17,198 bases of DNA. Origin: DATLFI01 sp035524895 (lineage in GTDB: Bacteria; Acidobacteriota; Thermoanaerobaculia; Multivoradales; Multivoraceae). The notes under the pieces were generated by a model. The model ran no database searches, had not been told where the DNA came from, and saw only the letters and a list, made by a program, of their open reading frames with translations. Location of the stretch: assembly GCA_035524895.1 (NCBI GenBank), contig DATLFI010000321.1, positions 1-17,198 of the forward strand, given 5' to 3'. Shown piece after piece: positions 1 to 6,900 of the stretch (its first letter is position 1; each line of letters opens with the position of its first letter). Position numbers and translations under genes: made by a program.

Positions 1-258
1 GTGGGTGCAGGCAAGCTGCCCCGGGCAGCTTGCCTGCACCGACGTCGCCGCTGCGCGGCTCTGGTAGGGGGCGGCGTGGGGCCGTCTGCGGTGTTGCGCT
101 CGCGAAGCGTGTGACCCAGCATCGCCACCGCTCGCGCGCCAACACCGAGCCGCCGGTAGAGCCGCTGCAGGCGAAAGCGCTTCCCCGCGCACGCCAGATG
201 CATCCGGCCCCACGGCGCTCCCAACGCAGCCCACGGGGGTTCCACCACGGGCTGCTAG
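1..258 (+). repeat. Dispersed structured repeat, copy 1
   Basis: This non-coding repeat is nearly identical to the reverse complement of 14361-14613. Positions 41-103 match without a mismatch (63 bp), and outside the first hairpin about nine in ten positions agree by eye, with at least one indel. It begins with a perfect palindrome (4-40, 'hairpin A') and ends with a second stem-loop (arms GCAGCCC 226-232 and GGGCTGC 249-255, 'hairpin B'), stopping at about CTAG 255-258. The indel at about 104-115 shifts the reading frame between copies, so it is conserved as DNA or RNA rather than as protein. The element may continue past the left edge of the window. No transposase is nearby. A MITE-like element, a REP-type repeat or a small RNA family are all possible; I do not recognise a named family. 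Confidence 0.85.
4..40. repeat. Perfect palindrome, 18-bp arms (hairpin A, copy 1)
   Basis: The arms 4-21 and 23-40 are perfect reverse complements around a single central base (22). The top-strand arm starts GGTGCAGG and the other ends CCTGCACC. As RNA or as a DNA cruciform it would be very stable. The equivalent hairpin in copy 2 (14578-14613) keeps the outer GGTGCAG/CTGCACC stem but has different inner stem bases that still pair. There is no following T tract, so it is not an obvious intrinsic terminator. Confidence 0.9.
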
Positions 259-375
259 GTCCGTGGAATACGGCGGGTAGTTCGGCCCAGTGTTCCCCTG
301 CGGGACATAGCCGACGCTCCGCTGGCCCGCGGTGGGTGGATTGGTGGATCAACGGCCGGTTCCGAGGTGGCCACG

Positions 376-381
376 TAGAAT
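376..381 (+). promoter_or_regulatory. Possible -10 element of the hybrid kinase gene
   Basis: TAGAAT differs from the sigma-70 -10 consensus TATAAT at one position and lies 35 nt before the GTG start at 417. No good -35 box is present at the usual 16-18 nt spacing, so this is only a candidate. The rest of 259-416 shows no gene and no other clear signal. Confidence 0.25.
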
Positions 382-416
382 CCATCTCGTCGATCCCCAG
401 AGATGGAAAGGAACCT

Positions 417-3400
417 GTGACTCCAAGGTCTCGTGCTCTCGCCCGTTGGTTCGCCGGTGCGCTTCTCGGTGTGCTTGCCCTAGCGCTCAACCGGGTGCAG
501 CTCAACGTCCTCACCGAGGAGACCCCCCTATTCGTGTTCGGCGGCGCCCTGGTGCTGGTGGCATTCGTGCGCTGCGGTATTGGTCCGGGACTGGTCGCCG
601 CCGCGATCTCGCTGGTGGAGCTCGTCGGAGGGGGCGGGGCGGTCGGATGGGTGACCTCCATCTATGCGCTCGAGAGCCTGGTCGCCTACCTGTTGTGGCG
701 GCGCTGGCGCAGTCTGGTGCTGGGGGTGCTGTGCTTCTGGTTGTCGATCGGGTGGATGCTGGATCTGGCGCTCTACCAGCGGTGGATCGGCCTGCAACCG
801 GCCTACGTGATGCTGCTGTTCGTCAAGCAGCTCTTCAACGGCCTGCTCAACGCCGGGCTCGCGGAGGGAATCCTCTACTTGTCCGCGCGTTTCTCGATCT
901 CGCGACCGCGCGCAGATGCCTTCTCGAGTCGCCCGGAGCCGCTGCGGGCGTTCGTGTTCAATCGCCTGGCCTTCGTGCTCCTGTTGCCGGCTCTGGCGGT
1001 CGGGCTCCTTCACGCTCGCACCATCTTCGGAGAGCGCCTGGCCCACACGCAGGGCGAGCAGTTGCGCCGAGCCGGCGAAGTCGCCGACGGCTTGCGAGAG
1101 GTGGTGGGTGGGTGGCATCGGGAGATCGAGGCCCTGGCTCGGTCCCTGGCGCGCGAGCCGCGCGCTGCGGTAGATACCGCGGCGCACTTTCGGGCCACGA
1201 TGGAACGCCAGAGCGACCTCCTGGCTTTGGTGCGCCTCGATGCCGAAGGTCGTGTGGTCGAGAGCTTGGTCGCGCCGGCTGCGACGGCACAGCTGTTGTC
1301 CATCGCGTCACTCTCGGCCGAGGACTTCGCGCAGGTCCGCGAAAGCGAGCCATCGGCTCAATGGCCCTTTCCCCTCGCGCCGCGAGTTGCGGACGGCGCC
1401 GGCGATCCGGTCTTGCGGGTGGTCGCCGCGTGCCAACGGGAAGGTGCCTTCGATGGCGTGATCCTGGCACTCTTCGAGGGCAGGACGATCCAGTCGGTGC
1501 TCGACCGCGCGGCGAGCTCCTCCGAGGAGACCATCCTGCTCCTCGACCAGGAGCGCTTGGTGATCGCAGCCTCGGGCAGGTCGGTGCCTGCTGGAACGCC
1601 GCTGGCCACCCTGGCCCCGGCGATCGGCGAGCTGCCGGACAGCTCGCCGCGGAGCCTCAGCTTCTACGGGGCTCCGTCGTCGCGCCTCGAGTCGCAGCTC
1701 GGTATCGACCGGCACTACTCCGCGTTCCACCCGGTGCGGCCGCTCGGCTACGGTCTGCTCGTGAATCGTCGCGCCTCGCATCTCTATCGCGAGATGGTGG
1801 GACCGTCGGCGCAGGTGGTCGGCTTCCTCGTAGGTCTCCTGGCTCTGGTGTATCTCGTGGTGGCGTGGGTAGGACGGCAGATCGGGGATCCACTCCAGGC
1901 CGTGCACGCCGCCGCTGGTGACATCGCTGCCGGACACAGCGAAGACGCGGGTCACGCGCTACGCAGGCTGGCGGCCAGCCCGATCGAGGAGCTTCGGGTC
2001 ACTGCCGTCCATCTCGAGGAGATGCGGGGAGTCCTCGCGCAGAAGGAGTCGCGGCGCGCGGAGCGACTGCGCCTGGCGGCCGACATCGCGCGGCTGGTGA
2101 CAATAGAGTGGGAGCCGGCCAGCGACCGCATAGTGGCCGGTGGTCACGCGCGGCAGTTCTTTGGCGGTGCCGCGCCGGCAGATCTGGACGAGCTCGTGGC
2201 GCGGCTCCACCCCGACGATCGAGATCGGGTTCTTGCGGAGCTGCGCCGCGTCGCGGCCAGTCGAGCTCCTGGCGCGTTCGAGCTCCAAGTCGTACCTGCC
2301 TCGGCGGCCGGCGGCGAGAACGAAGCTGCGGTCGAGCGGGGAGCGTCCGCCGAGGGCGCCCCGAGGGGCAGCTGGGACGGTGTCCGCTGGCTCGAGGCTC
2401 GAGCCGAGGCATTGTGCGACGAGCACGGCGAGACGACCCGTGTGCTGTGCGTCGCGACCGACGTCACCGAGCAGAGGCGAGCCGAGGCCGCTTTGCGGGA
2501 GAGCCAGGAGCGCTATCGGGTCCTCTTCGAGGGCGTACCGATCGGGATCGGTCTGGCCGACGGACAGGGGCGCGTCCTCGCTTTCAACGACGCCATGCTG
2601 CGACCGGGAGGCTACTCCCGCAGCGACATCCATCCCGAAACCAAGGTCACCGATTTCTACGCCGACCTCGAGGAGCGTCGCGCCCTGCTCCGCGAGCTCG
2701 CCGAATCCGGATTCGTCCGCCAACGCGAGGTGCGATTCTCGCGCAAGGACGGCGGCACCTACGTTGGCCAGGTGAGCCTGCAGCCAGTCGAGATCGACGG
2801 CCGGCCCTACGTGCTCGCGATGGTGGAGGACACGACGGCTCGCCGCCTGCTCCAGGACCAGCTCCTTCGTGCCCAGAAGCTCGAGGCGGTGGGGCGATTG
2901 GCCGGCGGGCTCGCCCACGACTTCAACAACCTGGTTACCGTCATCCTGGGCTGCACCGAGCTGGCGCTCAAGGGCGTGTCGACGGACGATCCGCGTCGCG
3001 CCTTGCTGCACTCGGTCGAAGAGGCGGGTCGCCGCGCGGCCGAGCTGACGCGGCAGCTCTTGGCGTTTTCGCGGCGGCAGGTGGTGCAGCCACGGCTGGT
3101 CGAGCTCTCGGAGCTAGTGCGCGGCTTCGAGCGCATGTTGCGGCGGTTTCTCGGGGAGAACGTCGAATTGGTGGTGCGTCCGGGAAGCGAGCTGTGGCAC
3201 AGCCGAGTCGACCCCGGCCAGCTCGAGCAGGTGCTGATCAACCTTGTCCTCAACGCGCGCGATGCCATGCCCGCTGGCGGCACCGTCACCGTCACCACCG
3301 CCAACCTGACCTCCCGCGGCGACGACGCTCGGTATCCACGGATGCCGCCAGGCGACTACGTCTCGCTCGCTGTGAGCGACACCGGCACGGGCATGAGCCA

Positions 3401-3998
3401 GGAGGTGCTGGAGCAAGTATTCGAGCCGTTCTTCACGACCAAGGAAGCAGGCGAGGGGACCGGTCTCGGGCTCGCGACGTGCTACGGCATCGTGAAGCAG
3501 GCGAGCGGCTTCATCTGGGCACGCAGCCGCCAGGGCGCGGGCACCACGATCGAGGTGCTGTTGCCACGGGCCGCGGTCGAGCCGGGGGCCCATCTGCCTG
3601 ACGGCAGACTGCAACCGTCTGTGGTCGTGCCGCGGGGCCACGAGCGGGTGCTCTTGGTCGAGGACGAGCCCGCCGTGAACCGGCTCGCCGAGCGGATCCT
3701 TCGCGATCTGGGCTACACGGTTCAGGCGGCCTGGAGCGGGGAGGAGGCTCTGAGCCTGGTGGAGCGCAACGGCGAGATCGACCTGCTGCTGACCGACATC
3801 AGGTTGCCGCAGCAGAGTGGGCGCGAGCTGGCCGAGTCGGTGCGCACGCGACAGCCGCGAGCGAGGGTGCTGTTCATGTCGGGCTATGCCGAAGATCTGC
3901 GCGGCACGCTCGCCGGCGACGAGGGCGTTGCCTTCCTCGCCAAGCCGTTCACCGCCTCCGAGCTGGCGCGGAAGGTCCGCGGCGTTCTCGACGCGTGA
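417..3998 (+). CDS. Membrane-bound hybrid sensor histidine kinase with receiver domain
   Basis: This 1193-residue kinase should autophosphorylate a histidine and pass the phosphate to its own C-terminal receiver. In order it has several hydrophobic segments (about 8-165), a further membrane helix followed by a probable periplasmic Cache-like sensor (about 195-460), a helix (about 463-486), a HAMP-like linker, two PAS-like domains (about 560-695 and 698-820), HisKA, HATPase_c and receiver. The H-box is LAHDFNN with His834. The N-box NLVLNARDAM, DTGTGM and GTGLGLA are intact. The receiver (about 1075-1193) has EDE, phosphoacceptor Asp1127 in LTDIRLP and a conserved Lys in AKPF. The GTG start at 417 follows GGAAAGGA (405-412). 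An in-frame extension to position 30 exists but runs through the non-coding repeat, so I reject it. No separate response regulator is nearby, so its output partner is unknown. The signal sensed cannot be told from sequence. Confidence 0.93.
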   Translation: MTPRSRALARWFAGALLGVLALALNRVQLNVLTEETPLFVFGGALVLVAFVRCGIGPGLVAAAISLVELVGGGGAVGWVTSIYALESLVAYLLWRRWRSLVLGVLCFWLSIGWMLDLALYQRWIGLQPAYVMLLFVKQLFNGLLNAGLAEGILYLSARFSISRPRADAFSSRPEPLRAFVFNRLAFVLLLPALAVGLLHARTIFGERLAHTQGEQLRRAGEVADGLREVVGGWHREIEALARSLAREPRAAVDTAAHFRATMERQSDLLALVRLDAEGRVVESLVAPAATAQLLSIASLSAEDFAQVRESEPSAQWPFPLAPRVADGAGDPVLRVVAACQREGAFDGVILALFEGRTIQSVLDRAASSSEETILLLDQERLVIAASGRSVPAGTPLATLAPAIGELPDSSPRSLSFYGAPSSRLESQLGIDRHYSAFHPVRPLGYGLLVNRRASHLYREMVGPSAQVVGFLVGLLALVYLVVAWVGRQIGDPLQAVHAAAGDIAAGHSEDAGHALRRLAASPIEELRVTAVHLEEMRGVLAQKESRRAERLRLAADIARLVTIEWEPASDRIVAGGHARQFFGGAAPADLDELVARLHPDDRDRVLAELRRVAASRAPGAFELQVVPASAAGGENEAAVERGASAEGAPRGSWDGVRWLEARAEALCDEHGETTRVLCVATDVTEQRRAEAALRESQERYRVLFEGVPIGIGLADGQGRVLAFNDAMLRPGGYSRSDIHPETKVTDFYADLEERRALLRELAESGFVRQREVRFSRKDGGTYVGQVSLQPVEIDGRPYVLAMVEDTTARRLLQDQLLRAQKLEAVGRLAGGLAHDFNNLVTVILGCTELALKGVSTDDPRRALLHSVEEAGRRAAELTRQLLAFSRRQVVQPRLVELSELVRGFERMLRRFLGENVELVVRPGSELWHSRVDPGQLEQVLINLVLNARDAMPAGGTVTVTTANLTSRGDDARYPRMPPGDYVSLAVSDTGTGMSQEVLEQVFEPFFTTKEAGEGTGLGLATCYGIVKQASGFIWARSRQGAGTTIEVLLPRAAVEPGAHLPDGRLQPSVVVPRGHERVLLVEDEPAVNRLAERILRDLGYTVQAAWSGEEALSLVERNGEIDLLLTDIRLPQQSGRELAESVRTRQPRARVLFMSGYAEDLRGTLAGDEGVAFLAKPFTASELARKVRGVLDA

Positions 3999-4019
3999 AA
4001 GTGACCCGTCGCTGCCTCG

Positions 4020-6134
4020 CTAGTCTTCCACCCTCTTCGCTTCGAACGTGCCGTTGGGTTGGTGGAAACGTGCCCCGGTCGCGACGCCGTCGGCGTCGAC
4101 CAGGAACTCGACCGTGAAGCCCTCGAGCCCTGCGAGCACGAACTCGTTCTCGCGCTTCGGCTCGAGCGTGTGGACGGGCTGTCCAGGCAGGGTCAGACGA
4201 AGCTGATCGCCGCTCAGCGTGACAGTGCCGCGCTGGCCGCTGAGCTCGTAGGTGCCCGTGAAACGCTCGAGGTAGGTCTGCTCGAAGAGGCGAGCCTCAG
4301 CCTTGCGCGTGAAGACGATCGGTGCGACCGCCGGCTCGAAGGGCGCCAGCAGCTCGGCGACGTGGCCGTCGAGGTCGAGGCGGAACTGGACCTTGGCGTC
4401 CTCGAAGGTGGTGTCGCCGCCGTCCTCCACGACGCCGTTCCAGGTGTCGTAGTGCCAGTGCTCCAGCGCAACCGGTATGTCGTTGTATGCGGCCCGGAGG
4501 TTCTTCCCTGCCTGCTCTACCTTCACCACGCCGTATCCCGGATGCTCGTACTCGCCGGCGTAGGCGGCGAGCTCGCGCGACGGCGACGTTCCCTCCTGGC
4601 GCCGCATGGACTTGTTCTTCGTGGCTTCCGCCTCCGCCTGCGCGGCCTGCGCGAGCTGCTCGCGCGCCTTGGCGACGTGGTCGATCGGCTCGAGATCGAG
4701 GATGCGATCGATGGCCGTGCGCGCGACCGCGATCGACAGCGGGTTGAAACCACTGGCGTTGGTGTAGGCGACCACTCCGATGCGGTCGAAGGGGAGCAGC
4801 GCGACCCAGGCGATGAACCCATCGATGCCGCCGCCGTGCTGCACGAGGTAGTGCCCGCGATGCGACTGGATAGTCCAACCGAGCCCGTAGCCGAGCGTGA
4901 GCACCGTCTGTTCGTCGGGATACTGCGCGATTGCGTTGTGCGGCGTGTGCATCTCGCGGATCGCGGCCGCGGGTAGCAGCCGCTTGCCGTCGACCTCGCC
5001 TCCGCCGAGCTGCAGGCGCATCCACTGGGTCATCTCCGACACGCTCGAGTTGATCGAGCCGGCGGGGCCGATGGTGGTGATGTCACGGAACGGGATGAGC
5101 CGTGGCACCTTGTCCTCGATGGTGTACGGCAGGGCGTGATCGTCGTCGCGCTGCGAGGCGGCGACCGAGAAGTTCGTGCGCGCCATGCCGAGCGGATCGA
5201 GGATGCGCTCGCGCACGAGCGTCTCCCAGCTCTTGCCCGTCACCCGCTCGGCCAGGTAGCCGGCGGTGAGGTACATCAGATTCTGGTACTGGAACTCCTC
5301 GCCGAGGTCACGCGTCGGCTCGAGGTGACGGAGCCGGACGAACAGCTCGTCGCGCGTGGCCTTGGAGTTGTACCAGACGAGGTCGTGACGTGGCAGGCCA
5401 GAGGTGTGGATGAGGAGGTCGCGCACCTTGAGGCGCCTCGTGGCGTGGTCGTCGTGGAGCCGGAAGTCGGAGAGGTAGGTGAGCACCGGCTCGTCCCACT
5501 CGAGCGTTCCCTCCTCGACCAGGGTCGCCAACACGAACGCGGTGAAGGCCTTGGTGGTGGAGCCGATCGCGAAGAGCGTCCGTGGCGTCACTGCTGCCTT
5601 CCGCTCGAGATCGCGGAGCCCGTAGGCGCGCTCGAGCACCACCTCGCCGTCGGCCACTACCGCGAGCGCGAGGCCCGGCACGCCGAAGTCGGCCAACGCC
5701 TGCTCGATCAGCGGGTCGATTCCTTCGAGCGCCGCCCGCGCCCGCTCCGCCAGCGGAGCACCGGTGGTCATGCGGAACGGGAAGGTGCCGCCGCCCTGGC
5801 TGAAGTCGCCTGCGATCTCGCTGCCGTCGAGCTTGCCGGAGAACGTCGGGTTGCCTGGGACGCCCGAGATCGAGAAGCGCACGCTCCCGTTCTCGACGGC
5901 TATGCCCTCGAGCGGCAGGTCTACGGCACCCTGGGCCGGGATCGAGATGTCGCCGGTCCAGGCTCCGGACTCCTCGCGCAGGTCGACGGCGAAGGCGAGC
6001 TCCTGCCCCGGCAGCTCGACCGCACCTTCCCAGTGGCCGGCTGGCGGGTCTGCCGCGTGGAGCCACGAGGGCGCTGTAGCGAGCAGGACGACAGCGGCGG
6101 CTGCCAGCGAACGAGGGTGTGACGGCTTCGACAT
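4020..6134 (-). CDS. Exported serine hydrolase, beta-lactamase (class C/PBP4*-like) fold
   Basis: This 704-residue protein has a signal peptide (about 1-27, ending LHA), an N-terminal beta-rich domain (about 30-125), and a serine beta-lactamase/esterase domain (about 135-480). The catalytic motifs are intact: SxxK as STTK with Ser192 and Lys195, the Tyr motif YQN at 283-285, and HGG at 433-435 in place of the KTG box. A C-terminal region resembling DUF3471 (about 520-610) and a last beta-rich segment (to 704) follow. The family includes D-aminopeptidases, esterases and peptidoglycan-active enzymes; HGG is common in the esterase/peptidase members, so a true beta-lactamase role is unlikely. The substrate cannot be assigned. 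The ATG start has GGAGG 9 nt upstream. It converges on the kinase gene with a 21-bp gap and diverges from the sigma-54-linked gene at 6370. Confidence 0.94.
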   Translation of the reverse strand: MSKPSHPRSLAAAAVVLLATAPSWLHAADPPAGHWEGAVELPGQELAFAVDLREESGAWTGDISIPAQGAVDLPLEGIAVENGSVRFSISGVPGNPTFSGKLDGSEIAGDFSQGGGTFPFRMTTGAPLAERARAALEGIDPLIEQALADFGVPGLALAVVADGEVVLERAYGLRDLERKAAVTPRTLFAIGSTTKAFTAFVLATLVEEGTLEWDEPVLTYLSDFRLHDDHATRRLKVRDLLIHTSGLPRHDLVWYNSKATRDELFVRLRHLEPTRDLGEEFQYQNLMYLTAGYLAERVTGKSWETLVRERILDPLGMARTNFSVAASQRDDDHALPYTIEDKVPRLIPFRDITTIGPAGSINSSVSEMTQWMRLQLGGGEVDGKRLLPAAAIREMHTPHNAIAQYPDEQTVLTLGYGLGWTIQSHRGHYLVQHGGGIDGFIAWVALLPFDRIGVVAYTNASGFNPLSIAVARTAIDRILDLEPIDHVAKAREQLAQAAQAEAEATKNKSMRRQEGTSPSRELAAYAGEYEHPGYGVVKVEQAGKNLRAAYNDIPVALEHWHYDTWNGVVEDGGDTTFEDAKVQFRLDLDGHVAELLAPFEPAVAPIVFTRKAEARLFEQTYLERFTGTYELSGQRGTVTLSGDQLRLTLPGQPVHTLEPKRENEFVLAGLEGFTVEFLVDADGVATGARFHQPNGTFEAKRVED

Positions 6135-6143
6135 CGGGTCAGA

Positions 6144-6175
6144 CCTCCAGGAATCCGAGCCTCCAGGAATCGAGC
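6144..6175 (-). repeat. Tandem 16-bp duplication covering the ribosome-binding site
   Basis: The 12-mer CCTCCAGGAATC occurs at 6144-6155 and again at 6160-6171, a period of 16. On the minus strand this places two GGAGG Shine-Dalgarno cores upstream of the serine hydrolase ATG (6134). Only the nearer one has normal spacing. Confidence 0.7.
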
Positions 6176-6226
6176 AAGGACGCCCTGAGCCTACGGCAGG
6201 GGAGACGGTAAATGAACTTGGCGTGA

Positions 6227-6242
6227 ATCCGCTCTAGCGGAT
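6227..6242. promoter_or_regulatory. Perfect palindrome at the sigma-54 promoter, possible operator
   Basis: ATCCGCT (6227-6233) and AGCGGAT (6236-6242) are perfect inverted repeats around CT. The palindrome abuts the -24 element of the sigma-54 promoter, ending on the T that precedes its GG. A dimeric regulator bound here would be expected to block RNA polymerase, because sigma-54 activators normally bind about 100 bp upstream. It lies between two divergent genes and could affect both. Chance occurrence is possible. Confidence 0.4.
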
Positions 6243-6257
6243 GGCACGTCTCTTGCT
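6242..6257 (+). promoter_or_regulatory. Sigma-54 (RpoN) -24/-12 promoter
   Basis: TGGCACGTCTCTTGCT matches the -24/-12 consensus TGGCACG-N4-TTGCW. The invariant GG (6243-6244) and GC (6255-6256) are separated by exactly 10 nt. Transcription should start near 6268, leaving a leader of about 100 nt before the ATG at 6370. Sigma-54 promoters need an ATP-hydrolysing enhancer-binding activator; none is encoded in this window. Confidence 0.75.
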
Positions 6258-6369
6258 TAATCGGTTCCGGGACAGTCGTTCGGACTCGATCCGAGCCTCT
6301 CGCGCTCGCTCGAGCCTTGGAGTCGACCCTCCCGAACTACAACCGTGTATGCCAAGAGGAGTGTGCCCC

Positions 6370-6870
6370 ATGCCCCCTGAGCTCTCGTCGTTTCGCGCGT
6401 GCATTATCGCCTCGAGTGCCGCGTTCCTGCTGCTCTCGTTCTCTGCGCCAGTGGGTGCCCAAGGTTGGGACTTCGGCGTCCGCACCGGCATCTACACCGA
6501 CATCGAGGAGCCCTTCCTGGGTGTCGAAGCGCTGCACCAGATCCGCAGAACCCCGTGGATGTTCAACCCCAACGTCGAGTACGTGTTCGTGGAGCACGGC
6601 AGCCTTTGGGCTCTGAGCGCGGACGTCCACTACGACTTCGATCTCGATATGGAGAAGGTCGACGTCTGGGCAGGCGGCGGGCCGACTGTGCTGCTGCGTG
6701 ACTCGGACGCTCGACGAATCGGTCCCGACCGCGACTCCAACGACTTCGGGTTGAACCTGATCGCCGGCGCCGGTGTGAAGAGGGGCAGCGTGCGCCCCTA
6801 TGGCCAGATCAAGGTGATCCTGTCAGATGACACGGAGGTCGCGCTCCAGGTCGGGTTGCGTTTCAATTGA
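6370..6870 (+). CDS. Small exported protein, probable outer-membrane beta-barrel
   Basis: This 166-residue protein has a signal peptide (about 1-28, hydrophobic stretch CIIASSAAFLLLSF, cleavage after VGA). The mature part alternates polar and hydrophobic residues in short strands separated by Gly/Asp turns and ends in LQVGLRFN, as small OmpA/opacity-type barrels do. No catalytic motif is visible. The ATG at 6370 is chosen because AAGAGGAG (6354-6361) sits 8 nt upstream and the signal peptide begins there. Upstream in-frame starts at 6349 and 6241 would add a charged extension, and the 6241 start lies inside the sigma-54 promoter. It is the only gene behind that promoter and ends 30 bp from the convergent Asp-box protein gene. 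The specific role is unknown. Confidence 0.72.
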   Translation: MPPELSSFRACIIASSAAFLLLSFSAPVGAQGWDFGVRTGIYTDIEEPFLGVEALHQIRRTPWMFNPNVEYVFVEHGSLWALSADVHYDFDLDMEKVDVWAGGGPTVLLRDSDARRIGPDRDSNDFGLNLIAGAGVKRGSVRPYGQIKVILSDDTEVALQVGLRFN

Positions 6871-6871
6871 C

Positions 6872-6891
6872 GCGGGAGGGTTCGCGCCCGC
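6872..6891. terminator. Weak hairpin between convergent genes
   Basis: GCGGG (6872-6876) can pair with CCCGC (6887-6891) in the 30-bp gap between two convergent genes. The loop is 10 nt and there is no T tract on either strand. It may slow polymerase but is not a canonical intrinsic terminator. Confidence 0.25.
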
Positions 6892-6900
6892 CGACCTGAC

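Noticed and set aside
41..258. Conserved peptide encoded by the repeat (similar translated segments appear in both copies)
   Set aside because: An indel at about 104-115 moves the similar segments into different frames, so the conservation is at the nucleotide level.
30..416. N-terminal extension of the kinase frame up to position 30
   Set aside because: It begins inside the palindrome and runs through the dispersed repeat; the GTG at 417 has a good Shine-Dalgarno and leads straight into the membrane segments.
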